This document shows positions 61,797 to 64,000 of a DNA stretch of 64,000 bases, in pieces. The position numbers were made by a program, and so were the translations under genes. The notes below the pieces were generated by a model. That model was not told where the DNA came from, searched no databases, and was given only the letters and a program-made list of their open reading frames with translations. Origin of the DNA: EB88 sp965199135 (lineage in GTDB: Bacteria > Acidobacteriota > Terriglobia > Terriglobales > Acidobacteriaceae). Position 1 is the stretch's first letter. The number at the start of each line of letters is the position of its first letter. The stretch is taken from the NCBI GenBank assembly GCA_965199135.1, contig OZ240685.1, forward strand, positions 62,001 through 126,000. The letters run 5' to 3'.

Positions 61797-63160
61797 CGCA
61801 CATCCTCATCGCTGACGACGAAGCCAATATCCGCGAATCTCTTTCGGAAATTCTGCGCGAAGAGGGCTACCTGGTTACGGTCGCTGGCACAGCAGCCGAG
61901 GCACTCCTGCTGCTGCGTGACGCGCACTACGATGTGCTGCTGCTCGACATCTGGCTGCCGGACCGCGACGGCCTCGAAGCGCTGGGTGAGATCAGCACCT
62001 TTCCAGGCGAGGGCAAGCCCGAGGTCATCATGATCTCCGGCCACGGCACGATCGAAACTGCGGTACGCGCCACCAAGCTGGGCGCGTTCGACTTCCTCGA
62101 AAAGCCGCTTTCGCTCGAACGCACCCTGATCACGATCAAGAATGCGGTCGACAAGCGGCAGCTGCGCGCCGACAACCGCGAGCTGAAGCAGCAGCTCACC
62201 GGTGGCACCTCGATCACCGGCAACAGCATCTCGGCCAAGGCACTTCGGCAACAGATCCGGCTGATGGCGCCCACCAATGGCCGCGTGCTGATCTTCGGCG
62301 AGTCCGGCACCGGCAAGGAGCTGATCGCGCGCGCCATGCACGCGGAAAGTCTGCGCAGCGAGCGCATCTTTCTCGAGCTGAAGTGTGCGTCCATCCCGGA
62401 AGACTTCATCGAGAGCGAGCTCTTTGGCCACCGCAACGGCGCCGTCCCCGGCGCGCCACCAGAGAAGCGTGGGACCTTTGAGCGCGCGGATGGCGGGACG
62501 CTGCTGCTTGACGAGATCGGCGACATGAGCCTGAAGACGCAGGCCAAGGTGCTGCGCGCGCTCGACGAGCAGAGCTTTACCCCGCTCGGCGGCCGCGAAC
62601 CCCTGCAGGTCGACGTGCGCGTCATCGCGACCACCAACAAGAACCTCGAGGAAGAGATCGCGCACGGCAACTTCCGCGAGGACCTCTTCTACCGGCTCAA
62701 CGTGATCCCCTTCTTCGTGCCGCCACTGCGGGAGCGCCGCGAGGATATTCCGCCCCTGGTCAACGGCTTTCTCGCGGAGATCGGCCGCGAGTACGGGCGG
62801 CCCCATGTCGAGATCACAGCCGATGCGGTCGAGGTGATGAAGGGCTATGCGTGGCCGGGGAATGTGCGCGAGCTCAAAAACATCGTCGAGCGTCTCCTGA
62901 TCCTGAATCCACACGTCCAGCGGATCGAGCGCAAGCAGCTGCCGGCCCTGATGATGCGGGCAAGCAGCCGCACCGGGGGCGCCGCCGAGGAGTTTGCCTC
63001 GCTGCAGCAGGCGCGCGAAGCCTACGAGCGGGAGTTCATCCTCAAGAAAATCGACGAGTGCCACGGCAACATGAGCCGGGCCGCCGAGTCGCTCGGGCTC
63101 GAACGCAGCCACCTGTACCGGAAGATGCGGGCACTCGGTGTGCCGGTACGCGAGAGCTGA
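61793..63160 (+). CDS. ntrX: NtrX-like AAA+ response regulator
   Basis: 455 residues. The receiver domain covers about 1-120 (IADDEANIR, phosphoacceptor Asp52 in LLLDIWLP). The AAA+ domain covers about 140-375 with Walker A FGESGTGKELI, Walker B GGTLLLDEIGD and R-finger region ATTNKNLEEEI ... NFREDLFYRLNV. A Fis-type helix-turn-helix ends it (NMSRAAESLGLERSHLYRKM). The sigma-54 contact loop, normally GAFTGA, reads GAVPGA, so coupling to sigma-54 is doubtful. It is translationally coupled to the kinase. Regulation by NtrY phosphorylation is inferred from the pairing. Confidence 0.92.
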   Translation: MTHILIADDEANIRESLSEILREEGYLVTVAGTAAEALLLLRDAHYDVLLLDIWLPDRDGLEALGEISTFPGEGKPEVIMISGHGTIETAVRATKLGAFDFLEKPLSLERTLITIKNAVDKRQLRADNRELKQQLTGGTSITGNSISAKALRQQIRLMAPTNGRVLIFGESGTGKELIARAMHAESLRSERIFLELKCASIPEDFIESELFGHRNGAVPGAPPEKRGTFERADGGTLLLDEIGDMSLKTQAKVLRALDEQSFTPLGGREPLQVDVRVIATTNKNLEEEIAHGNFREDLFYRLNVIPFFVPPLRERREDIPPLVNGFLAEIGREYGRPHVEITADAVEVMKGYAWPGNVRELKNIVERLLILNPHVQRIERKQLPALMMRASSRTGGAAEEFASLQQAREAYEREFILKKIDECHGNMSRAAESLGLERSHLYRKMRALGVPVRES

Positions 63161-63182
63161 GACTCTCCAGGCACAGAACGGA

Positions 63183-63359
63183 ACGGCCCGTCTTCCGACG
63201 GGACGGACAGCAAACGGCCCGTCTTCCGACGGGACGGACGGGAAACGGCCCGTCTTCCGACGGGACGGACAGGAAACGGCCCGTCTTCCGACGGGACGGA
63301 CAGGAAATGGCCCGTCTTCCGACGGGACGGACAGGAAACGGCCCGTCTTCCGACGGGCC
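63183..63359 (+). repeat. 31-bp tandem array of terminator-like hairpins
   Basis: Five full copies (starting 63183, 63214, 63245, 63276, 63307) and one partial (63338) of a 31-bp unit, nearly identical. Each holds CCCGTC-TTCC-GACGGG. In the last copy the stem is a perfect GGCCCGTC / GACGGGCC followed by TT. It starts 23 bases after the ntrX stop, so the last copy looks like the original terminator and the others like its amplification. Since 31 is not a multiple of three, no frame runs through the repeats with a constant product. Confidence 0.85.
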
Positions 63360-63682
63360 TTGGAGGCAGCGGTATGTGTGGGAGCCAGTGAGGATTGGGG
63401 GACAGTGTTCGCCGGAGCGAACCTGGTCTTGAAGGTGGTACCGGGAAGAAAACTGGACGCTGCCCCAGTCGATGACCCGAGTATAAGCCGCCTCGGAACG
63501 ACAGATCACACCTTTACGTTAGAAGTTGAGGAAAACCCCATCTTCCTCGCAAGTGTCCTGGAACGAGACACTTGCACCATGACCTTTGTAACGGAGCTCC
63601 CCTGAAGGAAGCATTTCCGCAGAGGCCGCTCTGCGACCTTCCGGCCACCTTTGCGGAATGCGCTCCGTCTGTCGGCTCATCT
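63360..63682. other. Intergenic region with an inverted repeat
   Basis: No gene is supported between the hairpin array and the GH27 gene. A 9-bp inverted repeat GCAAGTGTC / GACACTTGC lies at 63549-63575 around a 9-base spacer; it may be a weak terminator or an operator-like site. A second GC-rich stretch near 63620-63660 shows no clear structure. Confidence 0.4.
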
Positions 63683-64000
63683 CTAGTCAACCCGAAACAG
63701 CTGTGATCCATGGGGCAGAAGCGTCCCGGTCAGTTGGGTGGCCCGGCCGATATCCTGGCTCTGCCAGAGGTCGCGGACCCGGTGATCCTTGCCGCCCATG
63801 CTGAGCTGCTTCCAGTCGTAGCTGTAGGTCGCAGGCGTGTTGCCGAGGTTGAAGATCGCATAGTAACTGCCCTTTTTCATACCGTCGGCTGCCGGTGCAT
63901 CGGCCTTCCACACGACGATCGATCCATCCACCAGCAGCTCCTTGTTGTTGGAGGAGTGCTGGTCGACCGCGAGGACCTCTCGGTTGGTGAGAAGCGACTC
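63683..64000 (-). CDS. GH27 alpha-galactosidase, C-terminal fragment
   Basis: Only the last 105 residues lie in the window; the frame stays open to the right edge. The fragment begins SLLTNREVLAVDQHSSNNKE, the end of the catalytic barrel in glycoside hydrolase family 27, followed by the C-terminal beta domain (YYAIFNLGNTPATYSYDWKQL ... TLLPHGSQLFRVD). The catalytic Asp residues would be off-window. The enzyme would remove alpha-linked galactose from plant glycans or glycosides. Confidence 0.8.
   Translation of the reverse strand, partial: ESLLTNREVLAVDQHSSNNKELLVDGSIVVWKADAPAADGMKKGSYYAIFNLGNTPATYSYDWKQLSMGGKDHRVRDLWQSQDIGRATQLTGTLLPHGSQLFRVD

Noticed and set aside
63183..63359. CRISPR array
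   Set aside because: Units are contiguous 31-bp repeats with no unique spacers and no cas genes nearby; better explained as a tandemly amplified terminator.

Overview
The window looks like a chromosomal segment of an acidobacterium, most like the Acidobacteriaceae/Terriglobia group. The grounds are a GC-rich coding style, diderm envelope genes (OmpA-type protein, outer-membrane barrels, lipoprotein, TonB-like protein), a ribonuclease E/G with a very large disordered insertion, and several small proteins whose style I associate with that phylum. This is inference from gene content; no 16S gene or tRNA was found.

Layout. 1-9.6 kb: two tandem paralogous secreted AlkP-superfamily phosphodiesterases, a DUF2164 protein, a Lys/Ala-rich secreted peptide, a Tat-exported GH1 beta-glucosidase, a PAS-GGDEF diguanylate cyclase and a TonB-like protein. 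9.6-14.6 kb: an SH3/TPR-like exported protein, UppP and FtsK. 14.6-16.4 kb: a short accessory islet with a decayed XRE-type antitoxin-like gene and an AT-richer CBS-HEPN gene. 16.4-29 kb: Mn-catalase, an MFS carrier, a DUF2339 membrane protein, an Hpt/LuxR phosphorelay pair, an OmpA-family protein, three oxidoreductases, two small proteins and an ABC exporter. 29-36.5 kb: a PAS histidine kinase, a YpdA-like flavoprotein, aspartase, a ruined GH28 gene, an outer-membrane barrel and a cytochrome c. 36.6-40.7 kb: a sortase and its apparent LPxTA-type substrate, bracketed by two DUF481-like paralogs. 40.8-44.5 kb: an MqnC-like protein without its Fe-S cysteines, a cellulose-synthase-like GT2 and another barrel. 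44.7-56 kb: rng, and upstream of it the cell-shape cluster transcribed mreB-mreC-mreD-mrdA-rodA. 56-64 kb: an EAL protein, alanine dehydrogenase, a glycine-zipper lipoprotein, an NtrY/NtrX-like two-component pair, a 31-bp hairpin tandem array, and the C-terminus of a GH27 alpha-galactosidase running off the edge.

How it fits together. The elongasome cluster, UppP, FtsK and the GT2 serve envelope growth and division. GH1, GH27 and the GH28 relic point to a plant-polysaccharide degrading lifestyle. The points most worth a second look are the diderm sortase/substrate pair, the cluster-less MqnC-like protein, the CBS-HEPN gene beside a broken antitoxin-like gene, the hairpin array behind ntrX, and the GAFTGA-less NtrX.
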